Virus record (IMG/VR): IMGVR_UViG_3300017917_002434
Location: 62,001 to 126,000 of that record
Source of the DNA: a virus
Reading direction: 5' to 3' (one strand)
DNA: 64,000 bases
Shown one piece after another: positions 34,291 through 42,377 of this stretch; positions within the stretch are counted from its first letter, which is position 1; each line of letters starts with the position of its first letter. A program made the translations under genes and the position numbers. The notes under the pieces were generated by a model that was not told the origin of the DNA, did no database searches, and saw nothing but the letters and a program-made list of their open reading frames with translations.

Positions 34291-34813
34291 TTACAGACAA
34301 GGTGAAGCAGAAAACATTACGTTTTTTGTAGGAGAAGAAATTGAAAAAACACCAGCATTTGGGCTTCGTACACTTTTTGTTGTCGGTGTTCACGATCCCT
34401 ATATTATTCTTGAGCTTGCTCGCAATAATAATTGTCGTCATATCTATTTCGGTGCTAACCAGAGTTTTAGAACTAACGGCGTCAATGACGCAGAAACTTG
34501 GCGGCCGTGGGAAGATATGATCTATGTCTGTCTCGATGCTGAAGATGGATTCTGGTGTACTTTAGATTTTGATGTACGCGAAACGGAAGGATTGCTAGAG
34601 AGCGGTCTTACCGAAAAGCGTAGATTTATTCCGCAGATTAGTGTAAAATTACCATATATTAATCAACTAGGCTATAACGCTACACTGAAGATTGATGATA
34701 AGAATTTCGCAGCAACTAATCCTGGGGTTTGGTGCCATAACCTACAGGATCTAATGGGTAGAGATAAGTTTACCAATTGGGATCAATATGGCAAGGATGA
34801 GATAATCAAATGA
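34280..34813 (+). CDS. Conserved hypothetical protein
   Basis: 177 residues. Beta-rich, with the phrases FFVGEEIEKTPAFGLRTLFVVGV, RHIYFGANQSFRTNG, WEDMIYVCLDAEDGFWCTLDFD and GVWCHNLQDL. From memory this family is frequent in marine myoviruses near folE/queE genes. No known catalytic signature. A role in the nucleotide or modification block is possible by context only. Confidence 0.55.
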   Translation: MKRDYRQGEAENITFFVGEEIEKTPAFGLRTLFVVGVHDPYIILELARNNNCRHIYFGANQSFRTNGVNDAETWRPWEDMIYVCLDAEDGFWCTLDFDVRETEGLLESGLTEKRRFIPQISVKLPYINQLGYNATLKIDDKNFAATNPGVWCHNLQDLMGRDKFTNWDQYGKDEIIK

Positions 34814-35166
34814 GTGGTTACGGACAGGCGATAGGGTATGCTAATACGTCAAAAGGTATAGGTATCAAACCTGCTCGCAAGATAAGGAAACAAAAAGTGA
34901 AACTTACATTTAGACAGCGTATTCGTAATTGGTTGAACAGTGACGACTACGATCAAGATGTTCCTCAAGTAGTGGAAGCAGATCGACTTTCTAGTGAAGG
35001 CATGCGTCTACAAATTTACAAAGCTAATGGCGGTTATGTAGTTGAGACTCGTAGCTATGACAGTCATAAAGATCGTCATCACCATACAATGCATGTAATT
35101 ACTGAAGAAAGCGATCTTGGTGATTCTTTGGGTAAAATCGTAATGATGGAGGCACTGAAAAGATGA
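34810..35166 (+). CDS. Hypothetical protein
   Basis: 118 residues, ATGA-coupled on both sides. Basic N-terminus (KPARKIRKQKVKLTFRQRIRNWL), then beta strands (MRLQIYKANGGYVVETRSYD) and a His-rich loop KDRHHHTMHVI. Function unknown. Confidence 0.5.
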   Translation: MSGYGQAIGYANTSKGIGIKPARKIRKQKVKLTFRQRIRNWLNSDDYDQDVPQVVEADRLSSEGMRLQIYKANGGYVVETRSYDSHKDRHHHTMHVITEESDLGDSLGKIVMMEALKR

Positions 35167-35366
35167 AAGAGTTTACAGTAAAACAAAGTTCAGCATTTAG
35201 ACTGCGTGTTAAAAGTTGGAAATGCCTTAATCCTTCTGATCTAAATAGTATTGAATTTATTAACGAATCTCTCGACAACAAGGGAGAAGTTAGTCAGAGT
35301 TCTGTATATAATTTCTTCATGACTGACGACGAAGTTAAAACACTCTGCGAAGGAATGTTAAAGTGA
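35163..35366 (+). CDS. Hypothetical protein
   Basis: 67 residues, overlapping both neighbours by 4 bases. Beta strand pair (FRLRVKSWKCL) and a C-terminal helix (FFMTDDEVKTLCEGML). No family recognised. Coupling to the QueD-like gene suggests co-translation. Confidence 0.5.
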   Translation: MKEFTVKQSSAFRLRVKSWKCLNPSDLNSIEFINESLDNKGEVSQSSVYNFFMTDDEVKTLCEGMLK

Positions 35367-35758
35367 TTGTTAAACAAGATATAAGACCCAACAAAATGAT
35401 TTGGGTTACATTCCGTAAAGAAGGAATCCATAAGTATCCAGCAGCCGCAACAGATCCCAATCTAGCAACAGGAGATGAATATGATGTATCGTTTTTGGCT
35501 AATCCCCATCGCCATATTTTTCATTTTAGGGTATGGCTTAGTGTCACCCATAATGACAGAGATGTGGAATTTATACAATTTAAGCGATGGCTCGAAAAAC
35601 TGTATTCTAGCAACGAAGGTGTATTGTCGCTAGACTATAAAAGTTGTGAGATGATGAGCGACGATTTATATGCTCAGATTCACGCAAAGTATCCAGACCG
35701 TGAGGTTTGGATTGAGGTCTCCGAAGACGGAGAAAATGGTTCATTCATCAAATATTAA
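35363..35758 (+). CDS. QueD/6-pyruvoyltetrahydropterin synthase-like T-fold protein
   Basis: 131 residues (QueD about 120), GTG start. The T-fold pattern fits: WVTFRKEGIHKY (His 23), PHRHIFHFRVWLSV (His 49 and 51, as the HGH zinc pair), DRDVEFIQFKRWLE (QueD 'GMVVDF..LK') and a C-terminal VWIEVSEDGENGSFIKY resembling the Glu-containing end. All three zinc histidines are placed correctly. The catalytic Cys normally four residues before HGH is not there, so chemistry may differ or use another residue. Lies between DpdA-like and FolE genes. Confidence 0.5.
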   Translation: MIVKQDIRPNKMIWVTFRKEGIHKYPAAATDPNLATGDEYDVSFLANPHRHIFHFRVWLSVTHNDRDVEFIQFKRWLEKLYSSNEGVLSLDYKSCEMMSDDLYAQIHAKYPDREVWIEVSEDGENGSFIKY

Positions 35759-35767
35759 AAAGGAAAC

Positions 35768-35971
35768 ATGATGAAACAGCAAGTTGAGAAAATCTTTGAC
35801 GATCTCGACCGTTACTTGGATTTTTGCCGTTTTGAGCTTAGGGACTTTAATCCCGCTCATCTGTACGATAAAGATAATGAAAATTATCGTGCGTTTCTAA
35901 ACAGTCAGCGTCCTCAAAGACGCTGGGATAACAACCGTGGCTATAAGCCATATAATAAACGACATGGGTAA
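35768..35971 (+). CDS. Hypothetical protein
   Basis: 67 residues with AAGGA upstream. Helical N-terminus (VEKIFDDLDRYLDFCRFELRDF) and an Arg/Asn/Tyr-rich C-terminus (RRWDNNRGYKPYNKRHG). Function unknown; small genes of this type recur in marine T4-like phages. Confidence 0.5.
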   Translation: MMKQQVEKIFDDLDRYLDFCRFELRDFNPAHLYDKDNENYRAFLNSQRPQRRWDNNRGYKPYNKRHG

Positions 35972-37058
35972 AATATTTCTTGTCGATCTTGAAGCAGTAG
36001 AAACAAGGTACACAGGCGAGTGGAAAACCCACTTGCCTGCCTTGTTAAGAAAGAGAGGTCACGATGTTCAAGTTATTAGTGGTCCTAAAGATATTCCTAG
36101 TGCCACTACTCCTGGTGCCTTTCTTAACTTTGGCGGCACTAATATCTATAAGTCTCGCCAAGTTGAAGAATTTAGTAGGTTATTTACATCCGGAGCAGTT
36201 AAGTCTGGGGATCATTTTATTTTTACTGATGCTTGGCATCCTGGTATCATAAACTTAAAATACATGAGTGAACTACTTAATATCAAAGTAGTTATACATG
36301 CTCTCTGGCATGCCGGATCATATGATCCCCAAGATTTTCTAGGTAGACTGATAGGCAATGCTCCATGGGTTAGACACGCTGAAAAGAGTTTCTTTCATGC
36401 CATAAATCATAACTATTTTGCTACTGACTTCCATATTAGAATGTTCGACAATAATCTTCTAAACGACGGTCTGATGGAAAATCCTTGGCGTTATGAAGAT
36501 ATGAAAGAATATCTAGAGAATAAAAAGATTATTCGATCAGGCTGGCCTATGGAGTATATGCCCGACACTCTATTAATGTATAAGAATATGCCTAAGCGTA
36601 ATCTTATCCTTTTCCCTCATCGTATAGCACCAGAAAAGCAACTTCCGATATTTGAAGATTTAAAAGAAAGATTGCCTCAATACGAATTTAAAGTATGCCA
36701 GGAATATCCGTTAACTAAGAATGAATATCACAATATGTTAGGTGAAGCTAAATTAGTTTTTAGTGCTAACCTACAAGAAACACTAGGCATCAGTTGGTAC
36801 GAAGGTGCTCTAGTAGACGCTATACCTATGGTTCCAAATAGGTTAAGCTATTCAGAAATGGCTTTAGATGATTTTAAATACCCTTCTGAGTGGACAGAAT
36901 CTTTCGAATCATATCACACACATAGAGAAAAGGTAGTACATCAAATTATCCAGTATATGGAAAATTATGAAAAATTCTTACCAAGCCTAAATAAACAGGT
37001 AGATGTATTAACTAAAAACTTCTTTAGTTGCGATAATCTATTAGAGATGTTAAAATAA
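35964..37058 (+). CDS. Glycosyltransferase-like protein (GT-B fold)
   Basis: 364 residues from ATG 35964; a GTG 27 bases earlier is possible but lies in the previous gene. N-terminal Rossmann-like half (KIFLVDLEAVETRYTGEWKTHLPALLRKRGHDVQVISGP) and a C-terminal half with NLILFPHRIAPEKQLPIFEDL and FSANLQETLGISWYEGALVDA, the GT1/GT4 donor-binding pattern with E-x7-E spacing. Acceptor unknown: DNA, host glycan or a virion protein are all possible. Neighbouring base-modification genes make DNA glycosylation worth considering. Confidence 0.6.
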   Translation: MGKIFLVDLEAVETRYTGEWKTHLPALLRKRGHDVQVISGPKDIPSATTPGAFLNFGGTNIYKSRQVEEFSRLFTSGAVKSGDHFIFTDAWHPGIINLKYMSELLNIKVVIHALWHAGSYDPQDFLGRLIGNAPWVRHAEKSFFHAINHNYFATDFHIRMFDNNLLNDGLMENPWRYEDMKEYLENKKIIRSGWPMEYMPDTLLMYKNMPKRNLILFPHRIAPEKQLPIFEDLKERLPQYEFKVCQEYPLTKNEYHNMLGEAKLVFSANLQETLGISWYEGALVDAIPMVPNRLSYSEMALDDFKYPSEWTESFESYHTHREKVVHQIIQYMENYEKFLPSLNKQVDVLTKNFFSCDNLLEMLK

Positions 37059-37093
37059 TATGTCATCCACGACTATAACTCGGAGAAATTTAA

Positions 37094-37918
37094 TTGACAA
37101 CAAAATTTACACCAGATCCTGTCTTAAATGAAAAGATAGATAGAGAATTCAAACCAGACGAATACAAAGACGAATATGTGCCTCTAGACAAACCAGTATA
37201 TGTAAAGGCACAGGATAGAAAACAAGATGGAGCATATCTAGCCGATATCATCCGTGTTAAGATGAAACACGATGGTAAGAGATATTGGGCAGGTGATAAT
37301 ATTTCCGAATACGTCACTGAAGAAATGAAGCACAAGCTCATCGATGAAGCTACAGAAGCCTTTGAACTTGTATTAGATAGACTCTTGATTGATCGTGAGA
37401 ACGATCCTAACAGCCATGGAACAGCCCGCAGACTTGCAAAAATGTACTTCAACGAAATCATGTCAGGTCGATATGAACCGAGTCCCTCAGCCACAGCGTT
37501 CCCTAATGATACAGAGGACCGTTACGAAGGTATGCTGGTTGTTCGCAGTGAGCTTCGCAGTATGTGTAGCCATCATCACCAGCCCGTTAATGGTGTTGCC
37601 TATATTGGTATTATTGCGGCTTCTAAGCTCATTGGCCTCTCTAAGTACACACGCATCGCACAGTGGTGTGCCCGACGTGGTACTCTCCAGGAGGAACTTG
37701 CTAATGATATTGCTCGCGAGATCTCCAAAGCCACGGGAGCCAAAGACGTAGGCGTTTACATTCAAGCTACACATGGTTGCTGTGAAAACAGAGGCATCAT
37801 GGCACATAGTTCATTGACGCAGACTACAGTATTAAAGGGTGCGTTCAAAGACGATCAAAGTACAAAGAAAGAGTTCTTTGATAATATTAAACTACAACAA
37901 GATTTCGCTCCGAGATAA
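37094..37918 (+). CDS. folE: GTP cyclohydrolase I
   Basis: 274 residues, TTG start with CGGAG upstream. Zinc ligands are present: MCSHHHQP (Cys 158, His 161) and HGCCENRG (Cys 229). The GLSKYTRIAQWCARR and LQEELANDIA motifs of FolE are clear, as is a C-terminal TQTTVLKGAF. It converts GTP to dihydroneopterin triphosphate, the first step to preQ0 and to folates. With QueD-like and QueE genes nearby, preQ0 supply for DNA modification is the likelier use. Confidence 0.9.
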   Translation: MTTKFTPDPVLNEKIDREFKPDEYKDEYVPLDKPVYVKAQDRKQDGAYLADIIRVKMKHDGKRYWAGDNISEYVTEEMKHKLIDEATEAFELVLDRLLIDRENDPNSHGTARRLAKMYFNEIMSGRYEPSPSATAFPNDTEDRYEGMLVVRSELRSMCSHHHQPVNGVAYIGIIAASKLIGLSKYTRIAQWCARRGTLQEELANDIAREISKATGAKDVGVYIQATHGCCENRGIMAHSSLTQTTVLKGAFKDDQSTKKEFFDNIKLQQDFAPR

Positions 37919-37919
37919 T

Positions 37920-38150
37920 ATGAATACAGCAGAACAAGCCACAGCATTTATAAACAGAGTAAAGAATCTCAAAACGTTTGAAGTAAAGCGTATGTTAGAT
38001 GAGCCTTTAGAATTTAGAGGTGGCCGTATACCGTTCGATATCAAGGCTAATCAAGAATGTGCGTGGTTTCAGGTTCTCGCTGTGAGCCAGAAAGAAGCAG
38101 AAGAAATGGTCGATGCTTGGATGCGAGGCGATGATGATTACGAGGCTTAA
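37920..38150 (+). CDS. Hypothetical protein
   Basis: 76 residues from ATG 37920, TAATG-coupled to folE; an upstream in-frame ATG lies inside folE and is rejected. A central strand (GGRIPFDIKANQECAWFQVLAVSQKEAEEMV) resembles small ferredoxin-like folds. Function unknown. Confidence 0.5.
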   Translation: MNTAEQATAFINRVKNLKTFEVKRMLDEPLEFRGGRIPFDIKANQECAWFQVLAVSQKEAEEMVDAWMRGDDDYEA

Positions 38151-38589
38151 AGACGAATTGATGGTCCAGCAGCAACTACCCGACGGCCTAGATACTGTTA
38201 ACGGTGCTTGGCAACATATGGTAGCTGTAATTATGTTGAACCAAACTGGTCGTGGTCCTGTAAAAAATGTTTTTCCTATTTTCATAGATAGATGGAGGAC
38301 TCCAGGGGCATTTTATAGAGCCTTTAAGCATTTTGGTCAAGACGAAGATATACGAGATATTATCTGGCCCCTAGGACTAGTTAGTGTAAGAGCAAAACGT
38401 CTCAAGCGTATGACGGAAGATTTTTTAACCTGGGATCATAACGATGCTACTAAACTCTACGGCATTGGCAAATACGGTTCTGATTCATACGAAATTTTCT
38501 TTAAAAAGAATTATACAGTTCAACCAACAGATAAAGAGCTACAACGTTATCTAAAAGAAGAGGTATTTAATGTTTCTGAGATTACTTGA
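38134..38589 (+). CDS. MBD4-like helix-hairpin-helix DNA glycosylase
   Basis: 151 residues. The core matches the HhH-GPD glycosylase domain of MBD4: MVAVIMLNQTGRGPVKNV, IIWPLGLVSVRAKRL, and the hairpin LYGIGKYGSDSYEIF, against MBD4 LHGIGKYGNDSYRIF. The catalytic Asp is kept (PTDKEL, Asp 133, against MBD4 PEDHKL). No Fe-S cysteines. MBD4 removes T or U opposite G. The start is placed at ATG 38134; ATGs at 38113 and 38131 are alternatives. A role in repair of deaminated or modified DNA is inference. Confidence 0.72.
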   Translation: MITRLKDELMVQQQLPDGLDTVNGAWQHMVAVIMLNQTGRGPVKNVFPIFIDRWRTPGAFYRAFKHFGQDEDIRDIIWPLGLVSVRAKRLKRMTEDFLTWDHNDATKLYGIGKYGSDSYEIFFKKNYTVQPTDKELQRYLKEEVFNVSEIT

Positions 38590-39034
38590 ACGACTAGGTC
38601 GTAAACGTATTATAATGGATCGTGTTGACAACGAACCGTACCTAGAAAGATATTATCTATTTCTAAAAGATCGTAAAACTTTTCCCTTTAATATCTTTCT
38701 ACATAAATTTTTAAAAGGGGATCCAGATGACGTCCATGATCATCCGTGGTCTTACGCTACTCTAATTTTGAAAGGTGGTTACTATGAATGGACTCCGACG
38801 TTTGATGAGCATAACAACCAAGTTGGAGAAACTAGGCATTGGCGTGGCCCTGGCCATTTTCGTATTTGCAGTCCTAATAGCTATCATCGCATCGAACTTA
38901 AAGATGGGGTAACTGCTTGGACTCTGTTTATGCCGGGGCCTCAGAAACGAGAATGGGGATTTCTCGTAGATAACAAATGGATTCAAAACGAACAATACAT
39001 AGCACAACGCAAGGAGTCAAATGTTAAAACGTAA
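38570..39034 (+). CDS. Cupin-domain protein
   Basis: 154 residues. Cupin motif 1 is seen as DVHDHPWSYATLILKGGYYE (two metal His) and motif 2 as FRICSPNSYHRIEL. Likely a metal-binding beta barrel, of the type often annotated as a dioxygenase-like or sugar-related cupin. The substrate is not readable. It overlaps the glycosylase gene by 20 bases and the phosphoribosyltransferase gene by 14. Confidence 0.7.
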   Translation: MFLRLLERLGRKRIIMDRVDNEPYLERYYLFLKDRKTFPFNIFLHKFLKGDPDDVHDHPWSYATLILKGGYYEWTPTFDEHNNQVGETRHWRGPGHFRICSPNSYHRIELKDGVTAWTLFMPGPQKREWGFLVDNKWIQNEQYIAQRKESNVKT

Positions 39035-39614
39035 AGTAAGTTGGCACGAATTTCAGAATTTAGTTTCTAAAATCTGCAGAGACATCAGTCTAAGTAACTG
39101 GCGTCCTGATTATGTAGTAGGCATTACTAGAGGTGGATTATTACCAGCGGTGATGATAAGTCAGTATTTCAAAGTACCTTGTGAGACTCTAAAAGTTAGC
39201 TTACGAGGTAATGCCGGAGAAGTAGATACAGAAAGTAACCTCTGGATGGCGTCTGACGCTTTAGGTTACAATAGAACTAAAGAAGTCGCTGATGAAAATG
39301 ACATTGAAGCAATTTTTGAAGCTGCGACTGAGTTATTAGAAAACGGCGAAACATATAAAAATATATTGATAGTAGACGATATTAACGATACTGGTGCTAC
39401 AATAAACTGGATATTAAAAGACTGGCCGTCTAGTTGCTTTCCATCCGATCCTATGTGGCAAGATGTTTGGAATAATAATGTTAGATTTGCTACAGTATTC
39501 GATAATCTAGCCAGTCAAGCAGAAGTCTCTATGGATTATGTAGGTGAGGAAATAAACAAAGCCGAAAATCCTGTTTGGATAGAATTTCCTTTCGAAGAAT
39601 GGTGGACTAAATGA
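39021..39614 (+). CDS. Phosphoribosyltransferase-like protein
   Basis: 197 residues. VVGITRGGLLPAV and the PRPP-binding signature ILIVDDINDTGAT identify a type I phosphoribosyltransferase, closest in layout to xanthine-guanine enzymes (WHEFQNLVSKICRDI start). It may salvage purine bases, including a deazapurine, but the substrate is unknown. It sits in the middle of the modification and nucleotide block. Confidence 0.78.
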   Translation: MLKRKVSWHEFQNLVSKICRDISLSNWRPDYVVGITRGGLLPAVMISQYFKVPCETLKVSLRGNAGEVDTESNLWMASDALGYNRTKEVADENDIEAIFEAATELLENGETYKNILIVDDINDTGATINWILKDWPSSCFPSDPMWQDVWNNNVRFATVFDNLASQAEVSMDYVGEEINKAENPVWIEFPFEEWWTK

Positions 39615-39838
39615 TAGATGCCAAAGTAAAGATACGCTGCACTGACAACGGTAAAGATGTAGAAGCACATATTTTAAATTATAAGCCTAAAGCATTTTTA
39701 GAAGTTGCTTTCCAGACTGTAAAATTACGTATGGTATACAAAGAGAATACTAAAGTATTTTTTGGTAATCTTATGGGTAGAGAATTTGTTATTAAAGAAG
39801 ATTCGTTACCTCAAGAACGCAAGGAGTTTCAGCGATGA
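39611..39838 (+). CDS. Hypothetical protein
   Basis: 75 residues, overlapping both neighbours by 4 bases. Small beta barrel-like sequence (AKVKIRCTDNGKDVEAHIL, FLEVAFQTVKLRMVYKENTKVFFGNLMGREFVI). It could be a small binding fold; no family is recognised. Confidence 0.5.
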   Translation: MIDAKVKIRCTDNGKDVEAHILNYKPKAFLEVAFQTVKLRMVYKENTKVFFGNLMGREFVIKEDSLPQERKEFQR

Positions 39839-40233
39839 AAGGCGATAATGTTAAAGTCATAAAAGATCAACCTCCATTTATAGAAGATGGAGATGCTCCA
39901 TGGGATAATCTTTTAGAAGAAGATTATCATGTAAAGGTATTTGCTGACAAATATCCAGTTACAGAAGGACACGTTTTATTTGTGCCTAAATATAACACCG
40001 TAGCTGTGCTCATGGATGCGTTTGAAGATGCTATTACTGATGGTATAAGAATGGTCCAAAATGGTAAATGCGATGGCTTTAATGTCGGTTTCAATTACGG
40101 CAGTGCGGCAGGGCAGACAGTTCCGTGGCCGCATGTACATTTAATTCCCCGGAGGTCGGGAGATATGGAGGACCCTACAGGTGGCGTAAGACACGTCATT
40201 CCTGAAAAGGGCAATTATAGGAAAACAAAATGA
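39835..40233 (+). CDS. HIT-family nucleotide hydrolase
   Basis: 132 residues. VTEGHVLFVPK and QTVPWPHVHLIPRR give the HIT signature; the first His of HxHxH is Trp 98, while the nucleophile-equivalent His 100 and His 102 remain. The C-terminal GGVRHVIPEKGNY is typical of bacterial Ap4A-hydrolase-like members. It likely cleaves nucleoside polyphosphates or nucleotidyl adducts; the substrate is unknown. Confidence 0.8.
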   Translation: MKGDNVKVIKDQPPFIEDGDAPWDNLLEEDYHVKVFADKYPVTEGHVLFVPKYNTVAVLMDAFEDAITDGIRMVQNGKCDGFNVGFNYGSAAGQTVPWPHVHLIPRRSGDMEDPTGGVRHVIPEKGNYRKTK

Positions 40234-40433
40234 GAGACAAGATGATCAGTGTTCTAAAACAACACTTTGAAGCACATATTTTGAAGCATAGAATGAATGT
40301 AGATATCATGTTAAGTAACCCTATGGCTATTCATGATCATACAGATTTAATGGAAGCTATTGAAAAGGAAGTTGATAAAATTTCTGAGTACATGGATAAA
40401 CTAGAAGTAATGGAAAAATATTTCCGTGACTGA
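40230..40433 (+). CDS. Hypothetical helical protein
   Basis: 67 residues, all helical (VLKQHFEAHILKHRMNVDIML, MEAIEKEVDKISEYMDKLEVM). It overlaps both neighbours. Function unknown. Confidence 0.5.
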   Translation: MRDKMISVLKQHFEAHILKHRMNVDIMLSNPMAIHDHTDLMEAIEKEVDKISEYMDKLEVMEKYFRD

Positions 40434-40620
40434 GATTAAAGTTCGCTGGAAAAATCAATCGAACACTTGGTGGAATGAAACCTGTGCTCGAATACTTGAA
40501 CGGTTTGGTCTTCCAGGAGATCGATATACTACTGAAGTCGGTGCCGACGAAATGATATTTTTCTTTAAAGACGATCGAGATGCTTTTTTTTGTAGACTAA
40601 TGATCAGCGAGGAACTATGA
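40426..40620 (+). CDS. Hypothetical protein, GTG start
   Basis: 64 residues with GTG start inside the preceding gene. Aromatic-rich (VRWKNQSNTWWNETCARILERFGLPG; EMIFFFKDDRDAFFCRLM). Alpha/beta, ferredoxin-like in outline. Small proteins of this pattern recur in marine myoviruses; function unknown. Confidence 0.5.
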   Translation: MTEIKVRWKNQSNTWWNETCARILERFGLPGDRYTTEVGADEMIFFFKDDRDAFFCRLMISEEL

Positions 40621-40826
40621 GTATGCGTGATAGAATTATCGTAATAATAGCGTTGGCATTTTGTGTCTATATATTATTCAACTCAGATCTTAGTAATAAT
40701 AGAACAAAAATTTACGATTGTACTATTTCCGAGATCAGTCCCGATTTTCCTATAGAAGTAAGAGAGGAATGTCGCAGATTAAGAAAAGAATATCACGAAA
40801 GACATAATAACAAGTATACAACATGA
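40617..40826 (+). CDS. Small protein with N-terminal TM segment
   Basis: 69 residues. Hydrophobic span at about residues 5-22 (RIIVIIALAFCVYILF), then a polar domain with two Cys (DCTISEISPDFPIEVREECRR) and a basic end. Probably inner-membrane anchored with a periplasmic tail. Function unknown. Confidence 0.5.
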   Translation: MSMRDRIIVIIALAFCVYILFNSDLSNNRTKIYDCTISEISPDFPIEVREECRRLRKEYHERHNNKYTT

Positions 40827-41641
40827 GTAGAGCATTATTTTTAGGTGATAGTCATACTTGCGGATACGTAACTATCCCAGGAAAGACCGGATTTGGTAGT
40901 TATAGCATGTGGAATGACAATAACTACGCCGAATCATATGCTAAAGAGTATTCTAAACCTACAGCGGTGTATGCGTTGCCTGGAGTATGTAATAGAATCT
41001 ACCCAGACTGGTTGAGATCTATGTTAGACAAACATCCTGATATAGATGAAGTATTTGTTCTTTTAGCTAGTTTCAACAGATTTGTACTAGCATTTAACGA
41101 AAAGTTATCACAGGACGTTTTGCCAGCAGACTATTTTACACTACAACATGAGAAAAAAGATCCTCTCATCGACTTGTATTACGATCAAATTTTTAAAGAC
41201 GACCGGTTCCAACTTCTTAATAAGCCGACCTATGAAGATTTTGGAAAAATAGCAGATATAAGTTTTGATTATAAAAATGGACTTATTAAGCCGGATCTGA
41301 GGAAAGACACATTTATGGATGTAAAATTATTCTTTGATCTAAATACTCATCTGGAACAAAGAGATTTTTTCAAAGATATTTTAGTTATGGACAGAATGTG
41401 CGAAGATCACGGATGTAAAATTTATCTTTTTAACATGACTGACCGTGTACAGTTTCCGGATCGTTTTGATTTTTACACAAAATTAAAATCTACAGTAATT
41501 TCACCAATTACTATAGAATCGTTCTTTAGACAAAGATTCATCGATCATAGAAAATACTATCTCGATGATAATGAACATTATAATAAATCGTTTCACGATT
41601 TGATTGCTACCAAATTTATTCCATGGCTAAAAACAATTTAA
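40823..41641 (+). CDS. SGNH-hydrolase-like protein A
   Basis: 272 residues. FLGDSHTCGY at the N-terminus is SGNH block I with the nucleophilic Ser; LLASFNRF fits block III, and DDNEHYNKSFHDLIA fits the C-terminal D-x-x-H block V. Members are esterases or acyl-transferases for lipids, polysaccharides and acetylated sugars. The next gene is a second, divergent SGNH protein overlapping by 19 bases. Substrate unknown; host surface or virion glycans are candidates. Confidence 0.65.
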   Translation: MSRALFLGDSHTCGYVTIPGKTGFGSYSMWNDNNYAESYAKEYSKPTAVYALPGVCNRIYPDWLRSMLDKHPDIDEVFVLLASFNRFVLAFNEKLSQDVLPADYFTLQHEKKDPLIDLYYDQIFKDDRFQLLNKPTYEDFGKIADISFDYKNGLIKPDLRKDTFMDVKLFFDLNTHLEQRDFFKDILVMDRMCEDHGCKIYLFNMTDRVQFPDRFDFYTKLKSTVISPITIESFFRQRFIDHRKYYLDDNEHYNKSFHDLIATKFIPWLKTI

Positions 41642-42225
41642 AAATCTTATTAGCAGGAGATAGTTTTTCTGCGAAATGGCCCGACGGTCCCTCAGGATGG
41701 CCAGAATTATTACGGAAAGAGTTTAACATAACGAATGTATCACAGGCAGGTGTAGGCGAATATAAAATCTTAAAGCAGATCGAGAGTCAAGATATAAAAA
41801 AATTCGATCTAGTAATTGTTAACCACACTAGCCCTTTTAGAGTACATACATCTAAACCTATCCATAATAGCAAATTACATGCTAACTGTGATCTTATCTT
41901 TACAGATGTTGAATCGAATTTAGATATTAAAAACGAAAGCACAGTGACCGCATATAATTGGTTCAAGTATCATTACGACGAGCTGTATCAAAAAGACATT
42001 TACGATTTACTTAGAAAAGAAATTCATAGATCTATTACTGTTCCTTACCTAGCTATAGATCACACAGATACAAGTTTCAAACATTCTTTCGAGGAACCGC
42101 ATATTGATTTTACTAATCATTGGAGATTCCATCGAGGTTTAGTAAATCATTATACAGAAGAAGGTAATAAAATCGTCGCTCAAAAAATAAAGGAGAAAAT
42201 CAATGAGATGGGTCTTAACTGTTGA
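41623..42225 (+). CDS. SGNH-hydrolase-like protein B
   Basis: 200 residues. LLAGDSFSA (block I), VNHTSPFR (block III) and NHYTEEGNKIVA (block V His) support the fold. It is shorter than the upstream paralogue-like gene and diverged from it. Overlap of 19 bases suggests coupled translation and joint function. Confidence 0.65.
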   Translation: MAKNNLKILLAGDSFSAKWPDGPSGWPELLRKEFNITNVSQAGVGEYKILKQIESQDIKKFDLVIVNHTSPFRVHTSKPIHNSKLHANCDLIFTDVESNLDIKNESTVTAYNWFKYHYDELYQKDIYDLLRKEIHRSITVPYLAIDHTDTSFKHSFEEPHIDFTNHWRFHRGLVNHYTEEGNKIVAQKIKEKINEMGLNC

Positions 42226-42370
42226 TGACGATGGTGTTTTAACTTTTCCGCCAGAGCTGTTAGAAGCTAACGGATGGAAAGAAGGCGATGTGCTAGTTTG
42301 GAAAAATAATGAGGACGGTTCTTGGACATTGTCTAAAAAACTTGACAACGACAAAGAAGAGAGTGTATAA
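42203..42370 (+). CDS. Small AbrB/MazE-like protein (55 residues)
   Basis: ATG 42203 with AAGGAG at 42190-42195, ending TAA 42368-42370. The sequence MRWVLTVDDDGVLTFPPELL then EANGWKEGDVLVWKNNEDG matches the swapped-hairpin AbrB pattern (VD..G.L..P.E.L...GW..GD.L). It could be a DNA-binding regulator or antitoxin-like protein; no partner toxin is adjacent. Its 3' end contains the promoter of the following gene. Confidence 0.65.
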   Translation: MRWVLTVDDDGVLTFPPELLEANGWKEGDVLVWKNNEDGSWTLSKKLDNDKEESV

Positions 42371-42371
42371 T
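42342..42371 (+). promoter_or_regulatory. Sigma70-type promoter, possibly giving a leaderless mRNA
   Basis: Perfect TTGACA (42342-42347) and perfect TATAAT (42366-42371), 18-base spacer, inside the end of the AbrB-like gene. The expected start is about 42378, exactly the ATG of the next gene, which has no ribosome site. Confidence 0.7.
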
Positions 42372-42377
42372 ATAACT

